Under the pieces are notes generated by a model. The model was not told the origin of the DNA, ran no database searches, and was given only the letters and a program-made list of their open reading frames with translations. From the NCBI GenBank assembly GCA_021287065.1, contig JAJTBE010000009.1, positions 1 to 64,000 on the forward strand: a stretch of 64,000 nt of DNA, written 5' to 3'. Source of the stretch: Bacillota bacterium (GTDB taxonomy: Bacteria > Vulcanimicrobiota > JAJTBE01). Below are positions 26,089-35,175 of this stretch, piece by piece (the first letter of the stretch is position 1; every line of letters starts with the position of its first letter). A program made the translations under genes and the position numbers.

Positions 26089-26880
26089 CTAATTTCTCGG
26101 ATGTACCCGGAATGAAAAGCCCAGAATATTCTGTTTACCGGTAGTACCCGATACTTGAAGAACAGTTATATGAACATTAAGCAATTTGGTATTATCAGTC
26201 ATTTTATCGCTCATCGCAGGATTGACCTTTGAAAAGCTGTCTTTTCCCGCCTGATCCCTTCTTATGAAAGACACATCAAACCCTTTGTAATCACGATCAA
26301 TTTTGCCGTTGTAGTCAAGATCCTGACCATCGAGGACAATATCTCTCAATACGACACGGCGGGACTTAAGATGCGAAGGCATATCGGGCATGTTAGCTGC
26401 ACCTTTGAGGGCTAGCGCCAGCGGATAGGGAGAAAGACCTTCCTCCCCACTCACTTCATATCTGACCAGGCTTGCAACTTTCATATTATATCGGCGTGAC
26501 TGAGCATCATCAGGCACAAGAGTATAAATTACATATTTCTGCCACAGTGGTGTTCCGTAACTTGAAAACTCAATGCTGTTTGTCCCAATTTTCGAAGCAG
26601 CTTCGAATGTCACAATCGGCGACTCTTTTGTGGGAGAAAAATCATACACCCTCACAGTAGTAAGGCTTGTTTCTTTCAGGTCTCTCATAATGGTATTAAG
26701 AGAAACAAAAGTCTCCCGGCTCAGCATATAGGAAAATTCCGAATAATCAGTTACCCGGTTGGCAAGGATAAAACACATATAAATAACAGAAAAAAGAATC
26801 AGCGCAATAAAACTTGCGATCATAATTTCGGTAAAAGTATAACCTTTTCTCAGAGACGGATTTCTTCTTTTCATCATCAT
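26089..26880 (-). CDS. PilW-like minor prepilin
   Basis: This is a 263-residue protein. The type III leader is MMMKRRNPSLRKG, cleaved before YTFTEIMIASFIALILFSVI; glutamate is at mature position 5. The body is predicted beta-rich and long for a minor pilin, consistent with PilW. Three ATGs in a row follow GGAGG; the first overlaps the stop of the PilV-like gene (ATGA), so the two are translationally coupled. It would be processed by a prepilin peptidase not encoded in this window. Confidence 0.85.
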   Translation of the reverse strand: MMMKRRNPSLRKGYTFTEIMIASFIALILFSVIYMCFILANRVTDYSEFSYMLSRETFVSLNTIMRDLKETSLTTVRVYDFSPTKESPIVTFEAASKIGTNSIEFSSYGTPLWQKYVIYTLVPDDAQSRRYNMKVASLVRYEVSGEEGLSPYPLALALKGAANMPDMPSHLKSRRVVLRDIVLDGQDLDYNGKIDRDYKGFDVSFIRRDQAGKDSFSKVNPAMSDKMTDNTKLLNVHITVLQVSGTTGKQNILGFSFRVHPRN

Positions 26881-27320
26881 AACTTTGTCCTCCTGACTCT
26901 GAGTTTCTCAGCAAAGTTTTTAACTACACCCTTTGCATGAGGACCCGTTCCTTCAACCCAGCGTATTGTAACTGTAACTTCATCGGTATCATCATCTTTT
27001 TTTCCAATAAAGCTGCCATTTTTATACTCGATCTTTTTTTCAAAGCTTATCTGAATTTTTCTCCCCTGAAACACCGTTAAAACCTGTTCAGGTTCAGTCC
27101 AGTAAGCGGGAGCAGGATCACCATAAGTATGCGCTCTCATTTCCTCCATCAGGCTATCTGCTATCATCTGGGCAATAACAAGATGTCGGCTTTGGGTTGC
27201 GTGTAGGGCGGACAGTTTAAAAACAGTGATCATTATGAAAAAACCGATAAAGATGATAAAAGTTGCAATTACAACCTCTGTCATCGTAAACCCATCGCGT
27301 TTTTTTATGTTCATCTCCAA
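26877..27320 (-). CDS. PilV-like minor prepilin
   Basis: This 147-residue prepilin has leader KKRDG followed by FTMTEVVIATFIIFIGFFIM, with Glu at mature position 5. A TTG start at 27320 (AGGAATGGA upstream) and an ATG two codons later are both possible. It overlaps the downstream PilW-like gene by 4 bp and follows the GspE gene by about 60 bp. Minor pilins of this type prime assembly of the filament in the inner membrane. Confidence 0.85.
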   Translation of the reverse strand: MEMNIKKRDGFTMTEVVIATFIIFIGFFIMITVFKLSALHATQSRHLVIAQMIADSLMEEMRAHTYGDPAPAYWTEPEQVLTVFQGRKIQISFEKKIEYKNGSFIGKKDDDTDEVTVTIRWVEGTGPHAKGVVKNFAEKLRVRRTKL

Positions 27321-27381
27321 TCATTCCATTCCTAAAATTTAACCCATAGTTCTGCTAAATAGTAAACAGACAAAAGTAAAG

Positions 27382-29034
27382 TTACATAGAAATATCCATT
27401 TTGCAGACTCTCATCACTTCATCTGCTGAAGTAACTCCCTGAGCTGCTTTACGGACTCCGTCCTCCATAAGGGTAACCATACCTTTCTCCCTGGCTTTTT
27501 TCGATATTTCACAAGCCAGCGAATCTGCTTCGATCATACTCTGGAGGTCTTCATCAAGTACAAGCATTTCATAAAGACCGATTCGTCCCCTGTAACCGCT
27601 TCTGCGGCATCTTTCACAACCTTTTGCCTTAAAGAAGGTACGGTCAATAATGTTATGTTTTTCCATAATGCTTATCAATTCGGAGGGAACCTCGTCAGGC
27701 TCCTTGCATTCGGGGCACAAACGGCGAACAAGACGCTGGGCGACGCCGCCGATAAACGAAGAAGAAATCAGATATGGAATTACGCCCATATCCTTCAGTC
27801 GGTTGATAATACCTACAGAGTCGTTGGTATGAATAGTGGAAAAAACAAGATGGCCTGTAAGTGCAGCCTTCACGGAAATTGCTGCTGTCTCCTCGTCACG
27901 GATTTCACCCACAAGAATAACATCAGGGTCCTGCCGCAGAAATTCTCTGAGCGCTTTTGCAAATGTAACTTTTCTTTCTTCTTCCTTTGGCGCCAGATTA
28001 ACCTGCACCTGCATAATTCCGGGCATCTGATATTCGATAGGGTCTTCCACAGTCAGGATTTTACGGTCGGGTCTGTTGATTTCTTTAAGACTGGCAAACA
28101 AAGTCGTCGATTTTCCGGATCCTGTTGGTCCGGAAACAAGAATAATTCCGTAAGGTCTGGCAACCATTTTACGCCAGATTTTCAGCAGTTTTGCATCAAA
28201 ACCAAGGTTTTCAAGTGAAATATTAAATGCACTCTTACTAAGAAGACGCATAACAATACCTTCGCCCGCCTGAACAGGGATAATACTTACGCGAAGGTCA
28301 AAAGCACGATCGGAAACCCTGACGCTGATACGGCCACCCTGAGTTATGCGTTCCTGTGCAATATCAATATCTGCCATGATTTTGAAGCGTTTTATCAATG
28401 CTCCAATCATCTCTTTGTCAGTAATTACATCAGATACATTCAGAACGCCGTCAATACGGTATCTGACAAGGAGTCTGTCTTCAAAGGGTTCAAGATGGAT
28501 ATCACTGGCTCCCACAGAAATAGCTTCAACAATAATTCTGTTGGCTTTATCAACAATAGTACCTGTAATCTCTTCCTTTTCTCCGGAAAGGGTTTCAGCC
28601 TTTTTCTTTACTTCAAGCTGCTTTCCCTCAAATCTCTTTTTTTCAAGCCATTCTTTCCACGGGACATCCTGAATGAGTTCGGAAAAAGTGTAAATATATT
28701 CAAGGGCAAGATCAACCATAACAGAATCTGCTGCCACAAGAGTTATTCTGAATTTGCTGTGAGTAACATAGGCAACCGAATCATGTATATAAATCTGAGT
28801 AGGATCTTTTACCGCAATAACAAGTGTATGATCATCAGGCTTACCAATAACTATGCCCTCGATTTTTTTGGATATTGCCTCATCAAGCAGCTTAGCAAGA
28901 CCCCGATCCAAATCAAGGGTACCCAGATCGATTTTCGGGTATTGTTCGAGAGCAGTATCTTCTCCATGTTCCCTGACTGCTCTGGCGGCATCCCCTTTGT
29001 CCGTTTCGTCTTTTTTCTTCCAGCCAAAAACCAT
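27382..29034 (-). CDS. gspE: Type IV pilus/type II secretion assembly ATPase
   Basis: A 550-residue hexameric ATPase of the GspE/PilB family. Walker A is GPTGSGKST (302-310), the Asp box TVEDPIEYQ, Walker B DPDVILVGEIRD (369-380) and the His box GHLVFSTIHTND. The zinc-binding tetracysteine (Cys440, 443, 473, 476) marks it as an extension ATPase rather than a PilT retraction ATPase. The N-terminal 150 residues are divergent and carry a basic, Glu-rich linker. GGAGG lies nine bases before the ATG. It works in the cytoplasm with the platform protein encoded just upstream. Confidence 0.93.
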   Translation of the reverse strand: MVFGWKKKDETDKGDAARAVREHGEDTALEQYPKIDLGTLDLDRGLAKLLDEAISKKIEGIVIGKPDDHTLVIAVKDPTQIYIHDSVAYVTHSKFRITLVAADSVMVDLALEYIYTFSELIQDVPWKEWLEKKRFEGKQLEVKKKAETLSGEKEEITGTIVDKANRIIVEAISVGASDIHLEPFEDRLLVRYRIDGVLNVSDVITDKEMIGALIKRFKIMADIDIAQERITQGGRISVRVSDRAFDLRVSIIPVQAGEGIVMRLLSKSAFNISLENLGFDAKLLKIWRKMVARPYGIILVSGPTGSGKSTTLFASLKEINRPDRKILTVEDPIEYQMPGIMQVQVNLAPKEEERKVTFAKALREFLRQDPDVILVGEIRDEETAAISVKAALTGHLVFSTIHTNDSVGIINRLKDMGVIPYLISSSFIGGVAQRLVRRLCPECKEPDEVPSELISIMEKHNIIDRTFFKAKGCERCRRSGYRGRIGLYEMLVLDEDLQSMIEADSLACEISKKAREKGMVTLMEDGVRKAAQGVTSADEVMRVCKMDISM

Positions 29035-29073
29035 AAAGGATAACCTCCACCTTCTAATTTTTTACGGACTTTA

Positions 29074-30312
29074 CTATTTTCCGTAAGCTTGTGAGATTCC
29101 CATGATTGGCATGAAAATACCGAGAACCATAAAGAGAACCATTATGCCAACGAAAATCATCATTGCCGGTTCGATAAGCGATGTAAGAGCTGCAAGAGCG
29201 CTATCCAGTTCCTGCCTGTAGTATTCGGATGTTCTTTCAAACATTTCCGAAAGATTTCCGGTATCCTCACCTACAGAAACCATCTGAACCAGCATCTGGG
29301 AAAATGTCCCGTTTTCAATCAAAGCAGTCGAAAGCTTTGAGCCTTTTTTAATTCTTTCCGAGGTGTCAAGCAGTGCATTTTTAATAACCATATTACCTGC
29401 TGAAACCGCTGTAAGTTCAAGACTATCCACCAGCACCATGCCGCTCTTCAAAAGAGATGACATCAAATCAGCTACCTGAGCGAACTGCTGCATCTGCACA
29501 AAAGACTGGAAGAATGGAGCATAGAATAAAAGTCTGTCGAATATCAATCTGCCTTTTGGGTTGTTTAATATTACTTTAAAAACAAGCCATATCACTATAA
29601 GTGCACCAAAAAATGCGGGAAGCACCCATTTCTGGGATGCAAAATTACTAACATCAATCAGAAACTGTGTAATGGGGTAATCATTTTTAATATCAAGACC
29701 GGAATCATCAAATAGCGGTGTAAATGTTGGAAGCAGAAAAGTAACCATTGCATAAACCAGAGCAGAACAAAAAGCAATGATGAAAAGAGGATACGACAGA
29801 GCGGATTTTATTTTCTGCTTTATCTGATGCTGGTTTTCAAGGGAAGTAGCAAGGTTTCCGACAGACTTTGAAAGATCACCGGTGGATTCCCCCACCCTGA
29901 CCATACTCACAAACATATCATTAAACGGCGGATTATGAGGCTGCATTGAGTTGGAGAAACTTTTTCCCTGCTGCATTGATCCGGAAATCTCTTTGATTAC
30001 TTTCTTAAGCTTGCGGCTTACCGTCTGTTCATGCAGCATATCCAGACAACGCAGAATCGGAATGCCGGCTCTTAAAAGAGAAGCAAGCTGTCTGGTGAAA
30101 AACATCAGCTGTTTGTTTGAAATACTCATCTCAAAGCCGATTTCGATTCCTTTTGACTTAGCCTGATGTTTTTCCTTAACAATTTCGTTAAGATCAAGTA
30201 GCGACAATCCCTGTTCTTTGATCATCTGGATCATATCCGACCTGGTCTTCGCCTCGCTCTTACCGGAAACAACTTTTCCGTCGGCAGCTATTGCCTTATA
30301 TTCAAATTCCAT
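29074..30312 (-). CDS. gspF: Inner-membrane platform protein GspF/PilC
   Basis: This 412-residue protein starts at 30312 (MEFEYKAIAADGKVVSGK), with AAAGGGTGAT upstream; a longer frame to 30369 is unlikely. Two T2SSF cytoplasmic domains, each with the FTRQLASLLRAGIPI or FAQVADLMSSLLKSGMVL helix, alternate with three hydrophobic segments (about 170-190, 222-245 and the last 35 residues). It anchors the ATPase and pilin helices during assembly. It is first in the operon with gspE and three minor-pilin genes. Confidence 0.92.
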   Translation of the reverse strand: MEFEYKAIAADGKVVSGKSEAKTRSDMIQMIKEQGLSLLDLNEIVKEKHQAKSKGIEIGFEMSISNKQLMFFTRQLASLLRAGIPILRCLDMLHEQTVSRKLKKVIKEISGSMQQGKSFSNSMQPHNPPFNDMFVSMVRVGESTGDLSKSVGNLATSLENQHQIKQKIKSALSYPLFIIAFCSALVYAMVTFLLPTFTPLFDDSGLDIKNDYPITQFLIDVSNFASQKWVLPAFFGALIVIWLVFKVILNNPKGRLIFDRLLFYAPFFQSFVQMQQFAQVADLMSSLLKSGMVLVDSLELTAVSAGNMVIKNALLDTSERIKKGSKLSTALIENGTFSQMLVQMVSVGEDTGNLSEMFERTSEYYRQELDSALAALTSLIEPAMMIFVGIMVLFMVLGIFMPIMGISQAYGK

Positions 30313-30707
30313 AACATCACCCTTTCCCCTGATTTCTTTTTTCAGCAGAAAAACATACAAATAGTACACAAATACTTCTTTTTTCCCGAAAAAAAACCTT
30401 TTTAGTATAATTTTTTATTGATAATCAGTATAATCAAAAGCAAGACTTCAGGATATAGTTCGTATGATACAAGGTAAAGGATTATAAAAAAACAGAAAGA
30501 AAAAATAGGCTTACAGGATTCTTCACACAGAACTATCCGGATTCTTTACAGGCATTGTGTTCAAAAAAATCCCATGCATTAACAAAACAGGTACAGTTTA
30601 TGCCTTGACTTATTTAGGTTTCACTGAAACGATTATTTTCAGCGATTTGTTGAAATATGTGTTTTTTGTGAAAGAAAAATATATTATTAATTTGTCCCGA
30701 AAAACAA
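30313..30707. other. Gene-free stretch
   Basis: About 395 AT-rich bases between gspF and the tRNA cluster. It should contain the gspF promoter, but I see only weak -10-like sites (TATACT near 30400 on the minus strand) and no good -35. No ORF or repeat is evident. Confidence 0.6.
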
Positions 30708-30743
30708 GAACCCAATGAAACTTCAATTTCACTGGGTCTTTTT
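30708..30743 (-). terminator. Terminator of the tRNA operon
   Basis: The stem GACCCAGTGAAA with TTTCATTGGGTTC (one mismatch) is followed on the minus strand by TTCTTGTTTTT. It lies four bases past the 3-prime end of tRNA-Gly. Confidence 0.75.
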
Positions 30744-30746
30744 GAA

Positions 30747-30817
30747 GCGGAAGACGAGGCTCGAACTCGCGACCCTCACCTTGGCAAGGTGATGCTCTAC
30801 CACTGAGCTACTTCCGC
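30747..30817 (-). tRNA. tRNA-Gly (GCC)
   Basis: A 71-base cloverleaf with acceptor GCGGAAG/CTTCCGC, anticodon loop TTGCCAA between TCACC and GGTGA, and T-loop TTCGAGC. CCA is not encoded. It is last of four tRNA genes in one unit. Confidence 0.95.
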
Positions 30818-30936
30818 GTTTTCTACGATCCGGATTTTACTACGAGTTTTTGAATTTGTCAAGAGGTTTCGAAAACTTTTTTTTACCCGTCACCCTCAAC
30901 CTTTCAAACCTCCGTTGCCGGGGCTGGTCAGTCTTA

Positions 30937-31016
30937 TGGGCGAGAAGGGACTCGAACCCCCATGGTCTCCCACTGGATCCTAAGTCCAGCGCGTCTACCA
31001 ATTCCGCCACTCGCCC
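30937..31016 (-). tRNA. tRNA-Leu (TAG)
   Basis: Acceptor GGGCGAG/CTCGCCC and discriminator A, anticodon loop CTTAGGA between CTGGA and TCCAG, and a short class II variable arm (TGGGAGACCA). The length of 80 bases is short for leucine tRNAs. Confidence 0.93.
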
Positions 31017-31029
31017 GGTTTACTTCTGA

Positions 31030-31102
31030 TGGGCTAAGAGGGAATCGAACCCCCGACCCGATGATTAAGAGTCATCTGCTCTACCAGCTGAGCTATTAGC
31101 CC
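31030..31102 (-). tRNA. tRNA-Lys (CTT)
   Basis: A 73-base cloverleaf with acceptor GGGCTAA/TTAGCCC, anticodon stem GATGA/TCATC and loop CTCTTAA. CCA is not encoded. Confidence 0.95.
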
Positions 31103-31123
31103 ACATTAACCGAGAAAGAAAAC

Positions 31124-31198
31124 TGGTAGGCCGTGATGGTATCGAACCATCGACACCCTGATTAAAAGTCAGGTGCTCTACCACTGAGCTAACGGCCC
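31124..31198 (-). tRNA. tRNA-Lys (TTT)
   Basis: Acceptor GGGCCGT pairs with ACGGCCT (G-T at the first pair). The anticodon stem is CCTGA/TCAGG with loop CTTTTAA. Unlike its neighbours, the 3-prime CCA is encoded (31124-31126). It is first in the tRNA unit. Confidence 0.94.
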
Positions 31199-31213
31199 CC
31201 GTTCGCAAGAGGA

Positions 31214-31242
31214 ATAATACTACTTTTTAAAACTTTTGTCAA
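31214..31242 (-). promoter_or_regulatory. Sigma-70 promoter of the tRNA operon
   Basis: On the minus strand TTGACA (31237-31242) is separated by exactly 17 bases from TATTAT (31214-31219), placing the start a few bases before tRNA-Lys(TTT). It is a near-consensus promoter, as expected for stable RNA. Confidence 0.88.
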
Positions 31243-31499
31243 CACAAGTTTACAGTTTTTTTTGTTTTTTTTGAAATTTTCTTCTACTCGCTGAAAACAA
31301 AGGCTTCCCGGAGACTATTTTTTCCTTTGAAACTGTTTCTGAAGAGTAAATTGGGATTTTTGTCTCAGGTTTTTTTACAAAAATTTATAAATTCACGCTT
31401 CATTTCTCCTTAAACCAGGCTCGGAAATTTTCTGAAAAACCTCTCCAATATTCTTTTTTTTCATGAAGGGAATCAGATGATTTTCCCAAAGGATCCTTT

Positions 31500-31534
31500 C
31501 CGGTGAAAAACACCGGGTAATTTTTAACTATAAT
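31500..31534 (+). promoter_or_regulatory. pckA promoter with overlapping palindrome
   Basis: A consensus -10 TATAAT (31529-31534) lies 26 bases before the pckA start codon. The expected -35 position is occupied by a perfect palindrome CCGGTG-AAAAA-CACCGG (31500-31516) rather than a -35 box. This suggests either an operator or activator-dependent initiation. The remaining bases from 31243 to 31499 show no other feature. Confidence 0.5.
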
Positions 31535-31560
31535 GTCCAGCTTCCGAAAGGAGTCTTTTT

Positions 31561-33081
31561 ATGAAACCCAATATTTTCGAAAATCCGCTTCAGCCAAAGG
31601 AAGTTATCGTAAACCCTTCCTTTGGGGAAATCAGAAACATGGTTAAGGAAAGAGAGCGGACAACCGAGTTTGGCAGCGCTTCATACACCTCAAAGATCAG
31701 AAACCGTTCAGCCAAATTCACGGATATAATCTATCAGGACACCACAGAAGAACAGGAAAACATGCTCAGGGAAGTTCAGGAATACATCAAAGGACAGACC
31801 CTTGTCAGACTCGACCGCAGAATGTGCAAAAATCCGGATTTCAACCTCCACTGCCGTTACTTTGTAACAAAAGAGTTTGCGCATATTGCCTTCGCCTGGG
31901 GACAGACTCTGTTTGACGAGGAAAATCCCGATGGAACCCCGGATATTGTTGTGGTTGACATTCCGGAATGGAAAGAACGCAAAGTTCTGGTTGATCCCAA
32001 ATCAAAAACAACTTATCTTCTGGGCACTGATTATATAGGGGAAGTAAAAAAAGCAAATCTGCGCATGGCCATGTATCACGCAAAACTGAAAGGCATGCTT
32101 GGACTCCACGCAGGAAGCAAAGAAATATACTTTAGAAAAGACGGCGAAATGGTAAGAAAAGGCGCCATTTTCTTCGGACTTTCGGGCACAGGCAAAACCA
32201 CCCTCACCTGCCACCACCACAGATTTACAGGTGATGACGGCGTAGTTATCAGACAGGACGATGTCATTATGCTCAGAGATGATTCATACTGCATCGGCAC
32301 TGAAGATAACTTCTATATCAAAACCGAAGGCCTCGAACCTGCCGGCCAGCCACTCCTTTATAAAGCTTCAACAAGCCCCGGAGCCGTTCTGGAAAACATC
32401 TGGGTGGATGAAAACGGCAAAGTGGACTTCAACAACGATCAATACACCTCAAACGGCAGAGCAGTGGTTCACAGAAGAGATATGGACTACACCGACGACA
32501 ACATAGATCTCAACCATGCCGACATAATCATCTTCATCACCAGAAGAAACGATGTGGTTCCCGCCGTGGCAAGGCTTACCCCTGAACAGGGTGCAGCTAT
32601 GTTTATGCTTGGCGAATCCATCGAAACATCCGCAGGCGACCCCACAAAGGCGGGACAGGCTATCAGAGTGGTGGGAACCAACCCCTTCATTATCGGACCC
32701 CACGGCGAAGAGGGAAATATCTTTATGAACATCCTGAAGAAGAACCCTCACGCTCAGGTATTCCTTATGAACACCGGCTACATCGGTGGCGAAAAAGGCG
32801 AAAAGGTTTCAATCTACCATTCGACCGAAATCATCAAACAGATCGCCCTCGACGGAATCACCTGGGAAAAGGATCCTGTATGGGGTTATGAAGTCCCCAC
32901 CAAAATCGGAGATATGGATATCACCAGACTGGATCCCCGCTGGCACTATTCGAGAATCGATTATCTCAAACTGACCAACAAGCTGAAAGAAGAAAGAATT
33001 CAGTGGCTTTCAAAATTCCCCGAACTGGACCCTGCCGTAATGAATTCACTTAATCTCAAGCTGGATGAAATACCGGAATAA
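31561..33081 (+). CDS. pckA: ATP-type phosphoenolpyruvate carboxykinase
   Basis: This 506-residue enzyme interconverts oxaloacetate plus ATP with PEP, CO2 and ADP. The family P-loop FFGLSGTGKTTL is at 204-215, the substrate lysine segment GTDYIGEVKKANL at 155-167, and RRNDVVP and NTGYIGG follow. The usual motif LIGDDEHGW is replaced by FTGDDGVVIRQDD, so it belongs to a divergent branch of the ATP-dependent family. GAAAGGAG lies seven bases upstream. It runs alone, convergent with trpS. With acetate kinase it suggests fermentation through C4 acids or gluconeogenesis. Confidence 0.92.
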   Translation: MKPNIFENPLQPKEVIVNPSFGEIRNMVKERERTTEFGSASYTSKIRNRSAKFTDIIYQDTTEEQENMLREVQEYIKGQTLVRLDRRMCKNPDFNLHCRYFVTKEFAHIAFAWGQTLFDEENPDGTPDIVVVDIPEWKERKVLVDPKSKTTYLLGTDYIGEVKKANLRMAMYHAKLKGMLGLHAGSKEIYFRKDGEMVRKGAIFFGLSGTGKTTLTCHHHRFTGDDGVVIRQDDVIMLRDDSYCIGTEDNFYIKTEGLEPAGQPLLYKASTSPGAVLENIWVDENGKVDFNNDQYTSNGRAVVHRRDMDYTDDNIDLNHADIIIFITRRNDVVPAVARLTPEQGAAMFMLGESIETSAGDPTKAGQAIRVVGTNPFIIGPHGEEGNIFMNILKKNPHAQVFLMNTGYIGGEKGEKVSIYHSTEIIKQIALDGITWEKDPVWGYEVPTKIGDMDITRLDPRWHYSRIDYLKLTNKLKEERIQWLSKFPELDPAVMNSLNLKLDEIPE

Positions 33082-33402
33082 CCCCAGTAGCGCAAGCTTC
33101 ACAGACTGCGCCAGAATTCCGGTTTTAAATAGCTGACATTGAGTCTGTGGTAAATACCGCTAAGTTTTTCCAATTTGAGGAGCAAGACAGGAATATTTCC
33201 AGCATGGTTCTGGTGGACTGCAAGCCTGCAACCACAAAGCCCAAACTGTTTTAACAGTTTACCGGAAAACGCCATTGTGGAAATCGGGAAAACCATTAAA
33301 ATGGTGTAAAGCCCGTGGTTATTGGGTTCTGGCTACCACCGGGTTAAAACCCGGTGCTGGTTCCAGTAGCTTCGGGATCACTGAAAGCTGAAACCGAAAA
33401 TC
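33082..33402. other. Gene-free stretch with a palindrome
   Basis: Between pckA and trpS. It holds a perfect hairpin CACCGGGTT-AA-AACCCGGTG (33337-33356) and a GTGGTTATTGGGTT stretch like part of family A, perhaps a decayed copy. No coding frame is convincing. Confidence 0.5.
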
Positions 33403-33438
33403 AAAAGCCTGTGGCAAATTCATGCAACAGGCTTTTTT
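33403..33438 (+). terminator. Terminator between convergent pckA and trpS
   Basis: The stem AAAAGCCTGT with ACAGGCTTTT has a 14-base loop and T-runs on either strand, so it could serve both genes. A shorter hairpin, GTGAAG-TTTTG-CTTCAC (33494-33510), lies right after the trpS stop. Confidence 0.75.
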
Positions 33439-33514
33439 ATATATTTTGGAAGATGAAGATTGTCTGCCGGATTGGGAAAAACCGACAGCATGGGTGAAGT
33501 TTTGCTTCACGGGG

Positions 33515-34498
33515 TTAATAATTAATCTTCATTGCCTCTTTGACTTCTTTCAGAGTCTGTCTTACGGTTGCTCTGGCTCTTTCTCCGCCTTTTTCCAGAA
33601 GATCTGCCACGATTTTGGGGTTTTCTTCCAGTTCTTTGCGTTTTTCATAAACAGGTTTCATATACTCAAGAAGTTTTTCATAAAGCTCTTTTTTATCAGC
33701 AGCGCAGCCGAGTGAACCTGACTGGCATTCGCCCTCGATCTGGCAGCATCTTTCCTTTGTGTTGAAGAGTTTATGATAATAGAAAATATTGCAGACTTCC
33801 GGTCTTCCCGGATCTCCCTTATAAATCTTCTGAGGATCTGTCACGGTGTGTTTCAGTTTTTTCCATACTGTATCAGGATCATCGGACATAAGGATTGCAT
33901 TATTATAGCTCTTTGACATTTTTCTGCCGTCTGTTCCGGGAACCATAGGGAATTCCGTCAGTTTTGACTGAGGTTCGGGGAAAACATCGCCGTAAAGTCT
34001 GTTGAAACGGCGGACAATTTCTCTTGCCAGTTCAAGATGAGGAAGCTGATCCTGTCCCACAGGCACAACCTCTCCCTTTACACAGATTATGTCGCTGGTC
34101 TGAAGAATGGGGTATCCGAGGAATCCGTATGTGGCAATGTCCTGCCCAAGAGCCTGCACCTGATCTTTATAGGTGGGGCATCTTTCAGCCCAGGCTACAG
34201 GGGTCATCATGGAAAGGAGAAGATGGAGTTCAGCTATTTCAGGCACATGGCTCTGAACATAGAATGTGCATTCGTTGGGATCAATGCCACCGCTGATATA
34301 GTCTGCCACAACCTCGAAAATATCCTGTTTAATATTGGACGGATCCATATATCTTGTCGAAAGGGCATGCCAGTCGGCAACCATAAAATAGCAGTCATAT
34401 TCTTTCTGAAGCTTTGCCCAGTTGTGGATCGCTCCGAATAAATGCCCTATATGGAGTCTGCCGGTTGGTCTCATACCGCTGAGGATTCTTTTTTTCAT
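33515..34498 (-). CDS. trpS: Tryptophanyl-tRNA synthetase
   Basis: A 327-residue class I aminoacyl-tRNA synthetase that charges tRNA-Trp. The HIGH motif is RLHIGHLF near 14-21 and the KMSKS motif GRKMSKS near 191-197. The ATG at 34498 (AGGTG upstream) is preferred to the GTG three codons earlier. The C-terminal part carries Cys236, Cys251, Cys252, Cys258 and Cys265 in an arrangement close to the four-cysteine [4Fe-4S] site of Thermotoga maritima TrpRS, but the position expected for the fourth cysteine is Asp (GCAADKK). Monocistronic. Confidence 0.93.
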   Translation of the reverse strand: MKKRILSGMRPTGRLHIGHLFGAIHNWAKLQKEYDCYFMVADWHALSTRYMDPSNIKQDIFEVVADYISGGIDPNECTFYVQSHVPEIAELHLLLSMMTPVAWAERCPTYKDQVQALGQDIATYGFLGYPILQTSDIICVKGEVVPVGQDQLPHLELAREIVRRFNRLYGDVFPEPQSKLTEFPMVPGTDGRKMSKSYNNAILMSDDPDTVWKKLKHTVTDPQKIYKGDPGRPEVCNIFYYHKLFNTKERCCQIEGECQSGSLGCAADKKELYEKLLEYMKPVYEKRKELEENPKIVADLLEKGGERARATVRQTLKEVKEAMKINY

Positions 34499-34594
34499 TT
34501 TGTTCACCTACATAAAAAACTAAGAATATATTCAATTAAACCTGATATTTCCTGCTAATGCAAGTTTTTTTACCGAACAGGTGAAAAATCGGCT

Positions 34595-35164
34595 CTAATT
34601 TGAGAATTTTACCGTGTAGTTGGAATTACCATCCGAATGGAGTAATTCTATAGGATAAGGCTTTAAGAATATTGAAAAAAGTATCATAGCAAATAGCAAA
34701 GGCGAAAGGTATACCAGTGCACAAATAGCAACAATCAGAAACAAAACTCCAATAATCATACAACCTAAACTAATTTTTTTATCCTGCGGCATCTCATAAA
34801 ACCCCTCAAACCGTCTTTTCCTGAAACCTTCAGACCTGTTGTAAGCTTTTCTTATTTGCTTAAAATCCCTGAAAGGCCCGCAGCCTTTTTCCGTTTCCAC
34901 ATAACTTTCATATAAATCCGCCCCGCTTTTGAGTATAAGCAGAAGCCTTTGCCATAAGTCCCAGGATGTTCGGGATTCAGCAAAGCAGGGCCGCTCTTTG
35001 GAACTTAAAATCAGTTCACTGGTTAAAACTTTTAATGTTCTGCTATCTGCGAAATCTTCTTCGAAATCATAAATTTTCACAAAAAAACCATCTGCATCTG
35101 TCTTACCATCCATATATTCTTCGAGAATACCTATGAGCATTTGCCTGTTATCATAATAAATCAT
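34595..35164 (-). CDS. Membrane protein, paralogue of 35176
   Basis: This is a 189-residue protein of unknown family. The soluble N-terminal part (about 1-130) contains SWDLWQRLLLILKSGADL and KGCGPFRDFKQIRKAYNRS. Two closely spaced hydrophobic segments follow (about 131-165) and the tail ends GNSNYTVKF. AAAGGAAAAG precedes the ATG. It lies 11 bp after a paralogue with the same layout, so this is a recent or maintained tandem duplication. Confidence 0.72.
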   Translation of the reverse strand: MIYYDNRQMLIGILEEYMDGKTDADGFFVKIYDFEEDFADSRTLKVLTSELILSSKERPCFAESRTSWDLWQRLLLILKSGADLYESYVETEKGCGPFRDFKQIRKAYNRSEGFRKRRFEGFYEMPQDKKISLGCMIIGVLFLIVAICALVYLSPLLFAMILFSIFLKPYPIELLHSDGNSNYTVKFSN

Positions 35165-35175
35165 AGCTTTTCCTT

